NCBI RefSeq assembly: GCF_049808615.1
Contig: NZ_JBNCAN010000009.1
Location: 62,001 to 126,000 of the forward strand
Reading direction: 5' to 3'
From: Modicisalibacter sp049808615
GTDB lineage: Bacteria; Pseudomonadota; Gammaproteobacteria; Pseudomonadales; Halomonadaceae
Length of the DNA stretch: 64,000 bases
Shown one piece after another: positions 7,982 to 16,069 of the stretch. The notes under the pieces are model-generated. The model had not been told where the DNA came from. It saw only the letters and a program-made list of their open reading frames with translations, and did no database searches. Numbering within the stretch: position 1 is the first letter of the stretch; each line of letters opens with the position of its first letter. The position numbers and the translations under genes are program-made.

Positions 7982-8146
7982 ACAGGATAACGGCGCCATG
8001 CTCGGCATCGTTGCGGGGGAGGGGCTGGCGCCGATGCCTGGGTGCAGGTACCCTGAGCCCGATTTGATTCGTGGCTGTTGTTCGATCAGGCATGACGTTG
8101 TCGTTATTCACCGACGAGTCCATCAGTAACGCTTCCTGGAGAATGC

Positions 8147-9346
8147 ATGTTGCCTTCCTCTTTCCAGCCCCCCGGCGAGGGCGCTTCAAAGGATTCGCCT
8201 GGCCCGGCGCTGGCTGGCATCGAAGAACTGGTCGAAGAGATCCGCCAGGGCCGGATGGTGATTCTCATGGATGATGAGGATCGTGAGAACGAAGGCGATA
8301 TCATCATGGCTGCGGAGAAAGTCGAGGCAGCGCACATCAATTTCATGGCGCGTCATGCCCGGGGCCTGATTTGCCTGCCGATGACCCGAGAGCGTTGCGA
8401 GCGCCTCAATCTGCCCTTGATGGTGCGCGATAACAATTCTGGTTTCGGCACCAAGTTCACCCTCTCCATAGAAGCCGCCCAGGGTGTGACCACCGGTATT
8501 TCCGCGGCGGACCGGGCGCGAACCGTGCGTGCCGCGGTGGCGCGAGACGCCAAGGCGGCCGACATCGTGCAGCCGGGGCATATCTTCCCGTTGATGGCCG
8601 AGCCGGGGGGCGTATTGCGTCGTGCCGGTCATACCGAAGCGGCCTGCGACCTGGCCGCCATGGCGGGTCTCGATCCCAGCGGTGTGATCTGCGAGGTCAT
8701 GAACGAAGACGGCAGCATGGCGCGCCGCGCCGAACTCGAGCGTTTTGCCGCCGAGCATGATGTGAAGATGGGCACCATTGCCGATCTGATTCATTATCGT
8801 ATTCACAACGAGCAGACCGTCGAGCTCACGGAGCAAGTTCCGGTTCATACCGCCGTCGGCGATCTGACCCTGCATGTCTTTCGCGATCGTATTCAGGGCG
8901 CGCACCATCTGGCACTGGTCAAGGGTCAACCCCGCCCGGAAGCGCCGACCACGGTAAGGGTGCATCTGGCCGATACCCTGCGCGATGTGTTGATGCTGCA
9001 GCGCCCGGAAGGCGGAAGTTGGACCGCTCATGCCGCCCTGGCCCAGATCGCCGGAGCAGAGGCAGGCGTGCTGGTGCTGCTCGATGATGGCCGAGGGCCC
9101 CTGGATTTCAAGACACAGTTGGATGTCTTTTTGGGCCGCACGCGGATGCCTCGCTCGACGGATTCAGATGGTTCGGGCAATTACCTGATGATCGGTACCG
9201 GTTCCCAGATATTGCGCCAGCTCGGGGTGGGCAAGATGCGTTTGCTCAGTTCGCCCTGGAAGTTCTCGGCACTTTCCGGTTTCGATCTCGAAGTGGTCGA
9301 GCTGCTGGGCGGCGATACCCTCGAGGCCAACGAGTCAGTAAAATAG
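8147..9346 (+). CDS. ribBA: 3,4-dihydroxy-2-butanone-4-phosphate synthase with degenerate GTP cyclohydrolase II domain
   Basis: 399 residues. The N-terminal DHBP synthase (to ~230, after a ~22-residue Pro/Gly-rich leader) carries DDEDRENEGDIIMAAE, the FGTKFTLSIEA region and the catalytic GHTEAACDLA. The C-terminal half aligns with the RibA fold but shows no zinc-binding Cys-x10-Cys-x-Cys cluster and lacks the usual catalytic core, so it is probably not an active cyclohydrolase; a separate RibA would be needed elsewhere. This split arrangement is common in Pseudomonas-like genomes. No FMN riboswitch is recognisable in the 165 bases upstream. Supplies the four-carbon unit to RibH, the next gene. 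Confidence 0.9.
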   Translation: MLPSSFQPPGEGASKDSPGPALAGIEELVEEIRQGRMVILMDDEDRENEGDIIMAAEKVEAAHINFMARHARGLICLPMTRERCERLNLPLMVRDNNSGFGTKFTLSIEAAQGVTTGISAADRARTVRAAVARDAKAADIVQPGHIFPLMAEPGGVLRRAGHTEAACDLAAMAGLDPSGVICEVMNEDGSMARRAELERFAAEHDVKMGTIADLIHYRIHNEQTVELTEQVPVHTAVGDLTLHVFRDRIQGAHHLALVKGQPRPEAPTTVRVHLADTLRDVLMLQRPEGGSWTAHAALAQIAGAEAGVLVLLDDGRGPLDFKTQLDVFLGRTRMPRSTDSDGSGNYLMIGTGSQILRQLGVGKMRLLSSPWKFSALSGFDLEVVELLGGDTLEANESVK

Positions 9347-9369
9347 CTCCTTTTTTGCCAGGATTGACT

Positions 9370-9852
9370 ATGCAACCGATCGCCCAAGTCGAAGGTTCCT
9401 TTACCGATGTCGATGGCCGTTATGTCATCGTTGTCGGTCGTTTCAATCATCATGTGGTCGATAGCCTGGTGGAAGGCGCCGTCGACAGCCTGGTGCGCCA
9501 CGGGGTCGATGAAGACAACATCGACATCGTGCATGTGCCCGGTGCCTGGGAGTTGCCGTTAGCGGTCAAGCGGGCCCTGCGCCTGATCAAACCGGAAGCG
9601 GTCATCGCCCTGGGGGCGGTGATTCGTGGCGGCACACCGCATTTCGAGTATGTTGCCGGCGGCTGTAACGCTGCCCTGGGCAATCTGCAGCTGGAGTTCG
9701 AAACCCCTATCGCCAACGGGGTGCTCACCGTCAACTCCATCGAACAGGCCATCGAGCGCGCGGGCACCAAGGCCGGCAACAAGGGCGCCGAGGCGGCCAT
9801 GGCTGCCATGGAGATGGTGTCGCTGATGAGGCGTCTGGGAGGTAAGGAATGA
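9370..9852 (+). CDS. ribH: 6,7-dimethyl-8-ribityllumazine synthase
   Basis: 160 residues. It condenses dihydroxybutanone phosphate with ribitylamino-uracil to lumazine, forming icosahedral or pentameric assemblies. Motifs: VGRFNHHVVDSLVEGAVDSL (Phe/Asn substrate contacts), VPGAWELP, ALGAVIRGGTPHFEYVA with the catalytic His, and GVLTVNSIEQAIERAG. ATG 9370 is preferred over TTG 9355 because AGGA lies six bases upstream. The stop overlaps the nusB start (ATGA), an arrangement conserved in proteobacteria. Confidence 0.96.
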   Translation: MQPIAQVEGSFTDVDGRYVIVVGRFNHHVVDSLVEGAVDSLVRHGVDEDNIDIVHVPGAWELPLAVKRALRLIKPEAVIALGAVIRGGTPHFEYVAGGCNAALGNLQLEFETPIANGVLTVNSIEQAIERAGTKAGNKGAEAAMAAMEMVSLMRRLGGKE

Positions 9853-10349
9853 GTGCCGCCAGGCGTGCCACGGTCAATGCCGGTCAGGCCCGTCACGCAG
9901 CACGGGAGCTAACGGTGCAGGGGTTGTATCAGTGGCAACTCAACGGCAAGTCGGCCACTGCCCTGGAAGCCGAATTCCGTACTCAGGTGGCCGATGATGA
10001 CCTCGCGGACCACGAGAACTGGTCCAAGGTCATGGAAATCGCCGATCTGGCCTTGTTTCATGAGCTGCTGCACAACGTGATACGCGATCGTGCCGATCTG
10101 GATGCCTCGATTGCGCCGCTGCTTGATCGGCGCATCGTAGACCTGGACCCTATCGAGCTTGCCATCCTGCGTCTGGGCGCCTACGAGCTGGCAAAGCGCC
10201 CCGAGGTGCCTTACCGGGTGGTAATCAACGAAGGCGTCGAGCTGGCCAAGGCCTTTGGCGCCACCGATGGCCACAAGTATGTCAATGGCATTCTTGACAA
10301 ACTTTCCGCACGGCTCAGAAATGCCGAGGTCAATGCCCGGCGTCGCTGA
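9849..10349 (+). CDS. nusB: Transcription antitermination factor NusB
   Basis: 166 residues, all-helical RNA-binding protein that binds boxA RNA with NusE (S10) during rRNA antitermination. Signatures: ARHAARELTVQGLYQWQ at the N-terminus, LDRRIVDLDPIELAILRLGAYEL in the middle, and PYRVVINEGVELAKAFGATDGHKYVNGILDKLS at the C-terminus. Coupled to ribH by ATGA overlap; its 3' end overlaps thiL by 17 bases. Confidence 0.96.
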   Translation: MSAARRATVNAGQARHAARELTVQGLYQWQLNGKSATALEAEFRTQVADDDLADHENWSKVMEIADLALFHELLHNVIRDRADLDASIAPLLDRRIVDLDPIELAILRLGAYELAKRPEVPYRVVINEGVELAKAFGATDGHKYVNGILDKLSARLRNAEVNARRR

Positions 10350-11316
10350 CAGGCCAGGTCGCGAGCCAGGTGAGTTCGAGCTTATCGCTCGTTACTTCCT
10401 GCGCCGCGATGAAGGCGAGGCGACCGGTCTGGTGCTGGGGCCCGGGGATGACTGCGCGCTGTTGTCGCCCAGCCCGGGCCAGCACCTGGCGGTGAGTGTC
10501 GACACCTCGGTAGTCGACGTGCACTTTCCCGCCACGGCTCCTGCCTGGGCGGTGGGGCATCGAGCCTTGGCCGTCGCCTTGAGCGATCTTGCCGCCATGG
10601 GGGCGCGAGCGCGCTGGTGCACCATGGCGCTGGCGATTCCTCGAATGGATGAGGCGTGGATCGCCGCCTTTAGCGACGGCTTTCATGCGCTTTGCCAAGA
10701 CAGCGGCGTGGCCTTGGTCGGGGGCGACGTAACCCGCGGGCAATTAAGCATCAGCGTCACCGTTCAGGGCGAAGTACCGCCGGATAAAGCGCTGCGGCGC
10801 AGTGGAGGACAAGCCGGCGATCTATTGGCGGTTACCGGTACGCTGGGCGGTGGATTGGGAGGATTGAAAGCCTGGCAGGCGGGTGAACGCGATCTCGAGC
10901 ATGATCTGCTCAAGGCGTATCTGCTGCCTCGACCTCGGCTCGCCGCGGGCTTGGCATTGCGTGATCTGGCGCATTGCGCTATCGATGTCTCCGATGGTCT
11001 GCTGGCGGACCTGGGACATCTTTGTCGTGCCAGTGGCGTAGGCGCCGAACTCGAACTTGAACAATTGCCTTTGGCCGTGGGGTTGGAAGCAGCGCTGGGG
11101 CTCGACGCTGCGCAACGTGCGGCACTGACCGGTGGTGATGACTACGAACTGCTATTCAGTTTGCCGGCTTCGGCGGTCGACACCGCCCGCCAGCGGTTGG
11201 CAGCGAGTGGCGATACCTTGATCGTGATCGGACGGTTGAGCGAATCGCCGGGCATCGTCGGAGTTGGTGACGAACGAGTGGCTGGCTGGCAGCACTTTCC
11301 GGGAGGATCGTCATGA
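10333..11316 (+). CDS. thiL: Thiamine-monophosphate kinase
   Basis: 327 residues. It phosphorylates thiamine monophosphate to the active diphosphate cofactor with ATP. PurM/ThiL-type motifs: GPGDDCALL near residue 37, AVSVDTSVVDVHF, ALAVALSDLAAMGA, GGDVTRG, LAVTGTLGGGLGGL, AIDVSDGLLADLGHL, and TGGDDYELLFS. The start at 10333, inside the 3' end of nusB, is preceded by GAGGT and gives the usual GEFELI opening; in-frame ATGs further upstream would overlap nusB deeply. The stop overlaps pgpA (ATGA). Confidence 0.95.
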   Translation: MPGVADRPGREPGEFELIARYFLRRDEGEATGLVLGPGDDCALLSPSPGQHLAVSVDTSVVDVHFPATAPAWAVGHRALAVALSDLAAMGARARWCTMALAIPRMDEAWIAAFSDGFHALCQDSGVALVGGDVTRGQLSISVTVQGEVPPDKALRRSGGQAGDLLAVTGTLGGGLGGLKAWQAGERDLEHDLLKAYLLPRPRLAAGLALRDLAHCAIDVSDGLLADLGHLCRASGVGAELELEQLPLAVGLEAALGLDAAQRAALTGGDDYELLFSLPASAVDTARQRLAASGDTLIVIGRLSESPGIVGVGDERVAGWQHFPGGSS

Positions 11317-11786
11317 ATCGTGCGCCTCCCAGCGTCTGGCGACGCCCCACCCATTTCTTTGCCTTCGGTCTGGGCAGTGGTGCAGTCCCTTTCGCTCCGG
11401 GTACCTTCGGTACTCTGGCAGCGATTCCCTTCTATTGGTTGATGTCCGATTTGCCACTGGTCTGGTATCTGGGATTGGTATTGTTCGCCAGTCTGGTGGG
11501 CATCTGGTTATGCGACAAGACCTCTCATGACCTGGGTGTCCACGATCATTCCGGCATCGTCTGGGATGAGTTCGTCGGCTACTGGATCACCATGGCGGCG
11601 GTGCCGTTCTCCTGGGAGTCGGCCTTATGGGGCTTCGTCGTATTTCGGGTATTCGATATCATCAAACCCTGGCCGATTCGGTGGGTCGATCGGCGCGTGG
11701 CCGGCGGTTTCGGCATCATGCTGGATGACATCCTGGCCGGGGTGTTGGCCTGGAGCGTGATGCATCTGTGGTTCTGGTTACATTGA
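11313..11786 (+). CDS. pgpA: Phosphatidylglycerophosphatase A
   Basis: 157 residues, integral membrane phosphatase that removes the terminal phosphate of phosphatidylglycerol phosphate. PgpA motifs: GSGAVPFAPGTFGTLAAIPFYWL, DHSGIVWDEFVGYWITM (acidic active-site cluster), FVVFRVFDIIKPWPI, and GGFGIMLDDILAGVLA. Last gene of the nrdR-to-pgpA block, coupled to thiL by ATGA overlap. Strong family match over full length. Confidence 0.95.
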   Translation: MNRAPPSVWRRPTHFFAFGLGSGAVPFAPGTFGTLAAIPFYWLMSDLPLVWYLGLVLFASLVGIWLCDKTSHDLGVHDHSGIVWDEFVGYWITMAAVPFSWESALWGFVVFRVFDIIKPWPIRWVDRRVAGGFGIMLDDILAGVLAWSVMHLWFWLH

Positions 11787-11805
11787 ACTGGCTCAAGAGG
11801 ACATC

Positions 11806-13110
11806 ATGCGCAAGGTTTGGTTTGCCGTTGCCACCGTTGTGGTGCTCGGAGCGGGATATCTGGGTGCCCAGGCCTACTCCAGTCATGTCTTCGAGCGAGA
11901 GCTCAGCCGTACGCTCGAACACGCGCGCGCCAATCCTCAATGGCAAGTAACCCGCGATGAGGTTGAGCGCGGTTGGTTCCATTCCCGGGGACGTTTGCAG
12001 CTCAGTCACATCGATAACGCGCAGTGGCGCTTGAGCCTGCCTTACGATGCTCGTCATGGTCTGTTGAGTACGCGGATCAGTGGTGCCTTGCAGGGCTATC
12101 GGCATGAGGCGTCAAACACAAGCGGTGAAGGTCGGAACGATTCGGTCGAGAGTCCAGTACAAGGTCGTACCGCGCTGTTCGGTGATATATTGGATTCGGC
12201 GGAGCCGCGCTGGGTGACCACCCTGCATACCCTCGATCGACGTGCAAAAGGGCGTCTCGATATTCCGTCTTTCACATTGAGCCGGGAAGAGGGGCAGCTT
12301 TCATCGGAGGGTGCTGAGTTCACGCTTGATGGTCACGTGAGTGATATCAGTATCAAGGGGTCGATTGCGCCGCTGAAGCTACGCAGTGAAGCCGCGAAGA
12401 TCGTCACGGGGCCGCTGAGTATCGACAGTCGTTATCAGGTGGCGGATGGCGGTAAGTCTCTGTTTCAGCACAGCGAGCTGAGCCTCGACCGGCTGCACTA
12501 TACTAATCGGCAGCAAGCGCCGATTACACTCCTGGGGCTGAGCTATGAGGGCGACTCCCGGCTTGATGATCAGTTGACGATCAACGCCAGTATCGCCTTG
12601 GACGAAGCCCGGGTCGCCGGTGAGGCGATGCTCTCCGGCCGCCTTGACGTCAGGCTCGACCGTTTGAATGGAAATGCCGTGCGACGTCTGCAGTCACAGT
12701 CCGCTCAATTGATCGAGGAGCAGGGCGGCGATTTCTGGTCACTCAGTGACGCTCAGCGCAAGACGCTGATTCGACGTCTCGAATCGTCCTTGCTGGCGAC
12801 CCTGGTCGATTCGCCTCGCTTCAATCTCGAAGGCATTACCTTGCAGAGCGCTCTGTTCGGGGTGGATGTCCGCGGCCATGGTGAGCTGATCTTCGAGGGT
12901 GATGACAGCCAGGCATTGGATATCGAGGCGTTGCTGAACGGCAATGCACAGGCCTGGCGCGAACACTTGAACGGCGGTTTCAGCTGGCAGGGAGTGCCGC
13001 CGCTGGTGGCCTTGCAGCTCGGTCTGCCCCCGGGTACTCGCCAGGTCGATATGCAGATCGAGCGGGGCAACGTGCTGGTCAACGGTCGTCCATTACCGCC
13101 TTCATTGTAG
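11806..13110 (+). CDS. DUF945 (YdgA-family) envelope protein
   Basis: 434 residues. A single N-terminal hydrophobic segment (KVWFAVATVVVLGAGYLGAQ) acts as signal anchor or signal peptide; the remainder is a long periplasmic domain rich in beta strands. Typical YdgA/DUF945 wording is seen after the anchor (FERELSRTLEHA, W-x-V-x-x-x-x-x-R-G-W-F-x-S-x-G). Function unknown; a link to outer-membrane or lipoprotein maintenance has been proposed for relatives. It begins 19 bases after pgpA and may share its transcript. The lon promoter region follows. Confidence 0.8.
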   Translation: MRKVWFAVATVVVLGAGYLGAQAYSSHVFERELSRTLEHARANPQWQVTRDEVERGWFHSRGRLQLSHIDNAQWRLSLPYDARHGLLSTRISGALQGYRHEASNTSGEGRNDSVESPVQGRTALFGDILDSAEPRWVTTLHTLDRRAKGRLDIPSFTLSREEGQLSSEGAEFTLDGHVSDISIKGSIAPLKLRSEAAKIVTGPLSIDSRYQVADGGKSLFQHSELSLDRLHYTNRQQAPITLLGLSYEGDSRLDDQLTINASIALDEARVAGEAMLSGRLDVRLDRLNGNAVRRLQSQSAQLIEEQGGDFWSLSDAQRKTLIRRLESSLLATLVDSPRFNLEGITLQSALFGVDVRGHGELIFEGDDSQALDIEALLNGNAQAWREHLNGGFSWQGVPPLVALQLGLPPGTRQVDMQIERGNVLVNGRPLPPSL

Positions 13111-13140
13111 TGCCGGGAGGATAATAGAACCCGCCTGGCT

Positions 13141-13168
13141 CTTGAACTTGCCTGTCGTCGCCCGCATT
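13141..13168 (+). promoter_or_regulatory. Heat-shock (sigma-32 type) promoter of lon
   Basis: CTTGAA (13141-13146) and CCGCAT (13162-13167) are separated by 15 bases. This agrees with the sigma-32 pattern CTTGAA-N13-17-CCCCAT with one mismatch in the -10. It is about 45 bases upstream of the lon start, and lon is a heat-shock gene in E. coli. Confidence 0.6.
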
Positions 13169-13210
13169 GCATGAGACATATTGGCAAACCGGCCTAGGAA
13201 TGCAGGGTGG

Positions 13211-15658
13211 ATGATGAGCGAACACAATCAAGACGATCAGGACTTACTTACCGAAGAGTTCAACGAAGAGCAATCGAGCCACTCCGGGGCTCAATCAGAA
13301 GCTCAACCCGGGACTAGCTCGGGGGCTATGATAACGACCCAGGAGTACCTGCCCGAGCGTATTTATCTGTTACCCATTCACAATCGGCCTTTCTTTCCCG
13401 CCCAGGTGCAGCCGCTGGTCATTCATCGTGAGCGCTGGGAGGAGACCATACAGCGTATCGCCGATACGCCGCATCACACTGTTGGTCTGGCGTTTGTCGG
13501 CGATGTCGAGGTGGGCGAACTCGATTACGCGCATTTCCCCAGCATCGGTACGGCGGTCAAGGTCCACAAGGCGCAGGGTGAGGATCAGCAGATTCAGTTC
13601 ATCGCTCAGGGCATGCGCCGTTTTCGTATCCAGCGCTGGTTGTCGAAGAAGCCGCCGTATCTGGTCGAAGTGAGCTACCCGAAGGAGCCTGTCGACAAGG
13701 AGACCGATGAAACTCGCGCCTATGCCATGGCATTGATCAATGGCATCAAGGAGCTGTTGCCGATCAACCCGCTCTACGGCGAAGAGCTCAAGCAGTACCT
13801 CAATCGCTTCAGCCCCCATGAGCCGGGGCCGTTGACGGATTTCGCCGCCGCCATCACTTCCGCCAAGGGGCCAGAACTGCAGGGTATTCTCGAGACCCTG
13901 CCGGTGATGACACGCATGCAGAAGGTATTGCCGCTGTTGCGCAAGGAGATCGATGTCGCTCAGCTGCAGACCGAAATCAGCGAACAGGTCAATGCCCAGA
14001 TGCAGGATCGCCAGCGCGAGTTCTTCCTGCGCGAGCAGCTCAAGGTGATCCAGAAAGAGCTGGGCATTTCCAAGGACGATCGCGAGAATGACGTCGATAC
14101 CTTCCGTGCGCGCCTGGAAAATCTGACGGTCCCCGAGCGGGTCATGGGGCGCATCGACGACGAGCTCGACAAACTCTCGGTACTCGAGACCGGCTCGCCG
14201 GAATACGGCACCACGCGCAACTACCTGGATTGGCTCACTTCGCTACCCTGGGGCGTGACTTCCGATGATCAACTCGACCTCAATCATGCCCGCACGGTGC
14301 TCGATCGCGACCATGATGGCTTGAAGGACGTCAAGGAACGCATCATCGAGTTCCTCGCCGAAGGCACCTTCAAGGGGGACGTGGGTGGTTCCATTGTCAT
14401 GCTGGTCGGCCCGCCCGGGGTGGGCAAGACCTCGGTGGGGCGCTCCATCGCCGAGGCCCTGGGGCGCAAGTTCTACCGTTTCTCGGTGGGTGGCATGCGT
14501 GACGAGGCGGAGATCAAGGGACATCGGCGCACCTATATCGGCGCCATGCCCGGTAAGCTGGTACAGGCTCTGAAGGAGGTCGAGGTCGAGAATCCGGTGA
14601 TCATGCTCGACGAGATCGACAAGATGGGGCAATCGTTCCAGGGCGATCCTGCCTCGGCGCTGCTCGAGGTGCTCGACCCGGAGCAGAACGTCGACTTCCT
14701 CGATCATTACCTCGATGTGCGCCTGGACCTCTCCAAGGTATTGTTCGTGTGCACCGCCAACCAGCTCGACACCATTCCGCCGGCGCTGCTCGACCGCATG
14801 GAGCAGATTCGTCTCTCCGGCTATATCGCCGAAGAGAAGATGGCCATCGCCAAGCATCATCTGTGGCCTAAGCTGCTCAAGCGCGACAAGATTCCCAAGA
14901 AGCGCATCAATCTCACCGATGCTGCCCTGCGCCAGGTCATTGAAGGCTACGCTCGGGAGGCCGGGGTACGCCAATTGGAGAAACAGCTGCACCGTATCGT
15001 GCGCAAGGCAGCGGTCAAGTTGCTGGAGAGCGAGCAGAAGAGCGTCAAGATCTCGGTCAAGAACCTGGAGGAGTATCTTGGTGCACCGCTGTTCCGTCGA
15101 GAGAATGTGCTTCAGGGCGTGGGTGTGGTGACCGGCCTGGCCTGGACCTCCATGGGCGGCGCCACGCTGCCCATCGAAGCGTCCAAGGTGCATGCATTGA
15201 CGCGGGGCTTCAAGCTCACCGGCAAGCTGGGGGATGTCATGCAGGAGTCCGCCAATATCGCCTACAGCTATGTGCTGGGGCATCTTGGTGAATACGGCGC
15301 CGATGCGGATTTCTTCAACGAGGCGTTCGTACACCTGCACGTCCCCGAGGGGGCGACGCCCAAGGACGGGCCTTCCGCCGGGGTAACCATGGCCACGGCA
15401 CTGATTTCCCTCGCCAAGAACCAGGATATCGATCGCCCGATGGCGATGACCGGTGAGTTGACCTTGACCGGGCAGGTGCTGCCGGTGGGTGGTATCCGCG
15501 AAAAGGTGATCGCTGCGCGCAGAAGCGATATTTTTGAGCTGATCCTGCCCGATGCCAATCGCAGGGATTATGAGGAGTTGCCGGATCATCTCAAGCAGGG
15601 CATGACCGTGCATTTCGCCAAGCAGTATCAAGACGTGGCCAAGGTGGTTTTCGGCTAG
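13211..15658 (+). CDS. lon: ATP-dependent protease La
   Basis: 815 residues. A hydrophilic acidic N-terminal extension (~50 residues) precedes the LON substrate-binding domain (LPIHNRPFFPAQVQPL onward), a coiled-coil segment (QMQDRQREFFLREQLKVIQKELG), the AAA+ module with Walker A GPPGVGKTSVG and Walker B VIMLDEIDK, and the protease domain with catalytic Ser in PKDGPSAG and Lys ~40 residues later in GGIREKVIAARR. Longer than E. coli Lon (784). ATG 13211 and ATG 13214 are both possible; AGGG lies upstream. It degrades misfolded and regulatory proteins in the cytoplasm. The usual follower hupB is absent: a low-GC insert lies downstream. Confidence 0.96.
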   Translation: MMSEHNQDDQDLLTEEFNEEQSSHSGAQSEAQPGTSSGAMITTQEYLPERIYLLPIHNRPFFPAQVQPLVIHRERWEETIQRIADTPHHTVGLAFVGDVEVGELDYAHFPSIGTAVKVHKAQGEDQQIQFIAQGMRRFRIQRWLSKKPPYLVEVSYPKEPVDKETDETRAYAMALINGIKELLPINPLYGEELKQYLNRFSPHEPGPLTDFAAAITSAKGPELQGILETLPVMTRMQKVLPLLRKEIDVAQLQTEISEQVNAQMQDRQREFFLREQLKVIQKELGISKDDRENDVDTFRARLENLTVPERVMGRIDDELDKLSVLETGSPEYGTTRNYLDWLTSLPWGVTSDDQLDLNHARTVLDRDHDGLKDVKERIIEFLAEGTFKGDVGGSIVMLVGPPGVGKTSVGRSIAEALGRKFYRFSVGGMRDEAEIKGHRRTYIGAMPGKLVQALKEVEVENPVIMLDEIDKMGQSFQGDPASALLEVLDPEQNVDFLDHYLDVRLDLSKVLFVCTANQLDTIPPALLDRMEQIRLSGYIAEEKMAIAKHHLWPKLLKRDKIPKKRINLTDAALRQVIEGYAREAGVRQLEKQLHRIVRKAAVKLLESEQKSVKISVKNLEEYLGAPLFRRENVLQGVGVVTGLAWTSMGGATLPIEASKVHALTRGFKLTGKLGDVMQESANIAYSYVLGHLGEYGADADFFNEAFVHLHVPEGATPKDGPSAGVTMATALISLAKNQDIDRPMAMTGELTLTGQVLPVGGIREKVIAARRSDIFELILPDANRRDYEELPDHLKQGMTVHFAKQYQDVAKVVFG

Positions 15659-15708
15659 GGTCGTGGCGAGAAGCCTTCAGATAGTGGCCGACCGGCAGCC
15701 CGTTCGAT

Positions 15709-15727
15709 AGCGATGGGTGGCCGGCGG
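15709..15727. repeat. Left border repeat of the low-GC insert
   Basis: AGCGATGGGTGGCCGGCGG here recurs as AGCGATGGGTAGCCGGTGC at 18877-18895, in the same orientation on the other side of the low-GC insert; further partial similarity (CAGCC...GTTC) extends to the left. It could be an integration scar or two members of an extragenic repeat family. The stretch 15659-16069 otherwise holds no complete gene. Confidence 0.45.
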
Positions 15728-15959
15728 TTACGACCTATTAAACTATTGAAAGCCAATTGTTGGGAAGTTCGAGAAGAGAGCCATCACGTTCCTCGCTTCA
15801 TGGCGCTTCGCATATTGGCTGTCAATGTTGAAACAAAATGCATCAATGCATCGTTTGCGAGACTTTCTTTCTCGAAGGTATACAATATGCCAATATGCAC
15901 CGGCCAGGTACCAGAGGCGCTTGCGGCGTCACGATGAGTTTGACCGTTGAGTGTTTCGA

Positions 15960-16046
15960 TACGGCCCAATTCTGGTTCGGCGCGGTTACGGTGGTGAAGC
16001 CTTGCTCCAGCAGATTCTGAGCCATTGGCAGTGATGCTGCAGTCAC
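15960..16046 (-). pseudogene. Remnant of an IS3-family transposase (OrfB fragment)
   Basis: On the minus strand a ~28-residue stretch reads SLPMAQNLLEQGF, TTVTAPNQNWA. This resembles the region just before the DDE catalytic domain of IS3-type transposases (LPVAxNLLxRxFxxxxPNQxWvxDITY). The similarity ends abruptly at NWA, and the rest of the transposase is missing. It sits at the left edge of the low-GC insert and suggests that an insertion sequence once took part in building it. Short match, so the call is tentative. Confidence 0.45.
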
Positions 16047-16069
16047 TCTACGAACCTTGGGTATAAAGC

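Noticed and set aside
7982..8146. FMN riboswitch before ribBA
   Set aside because: The expected conserved strings (such as GGGGCAGGGTGAAATTCC and ACCGGCGGT blocks) are not found, and the region is only 165 bases.
14243..15631. Long open frame antisense to lon (462 codons)
   Set aside because: It lies entirely opposite a strongly conserved protease gene in a GC-rich genome, where antisense frames stay open by codon bias; the product has no recognisable domain.
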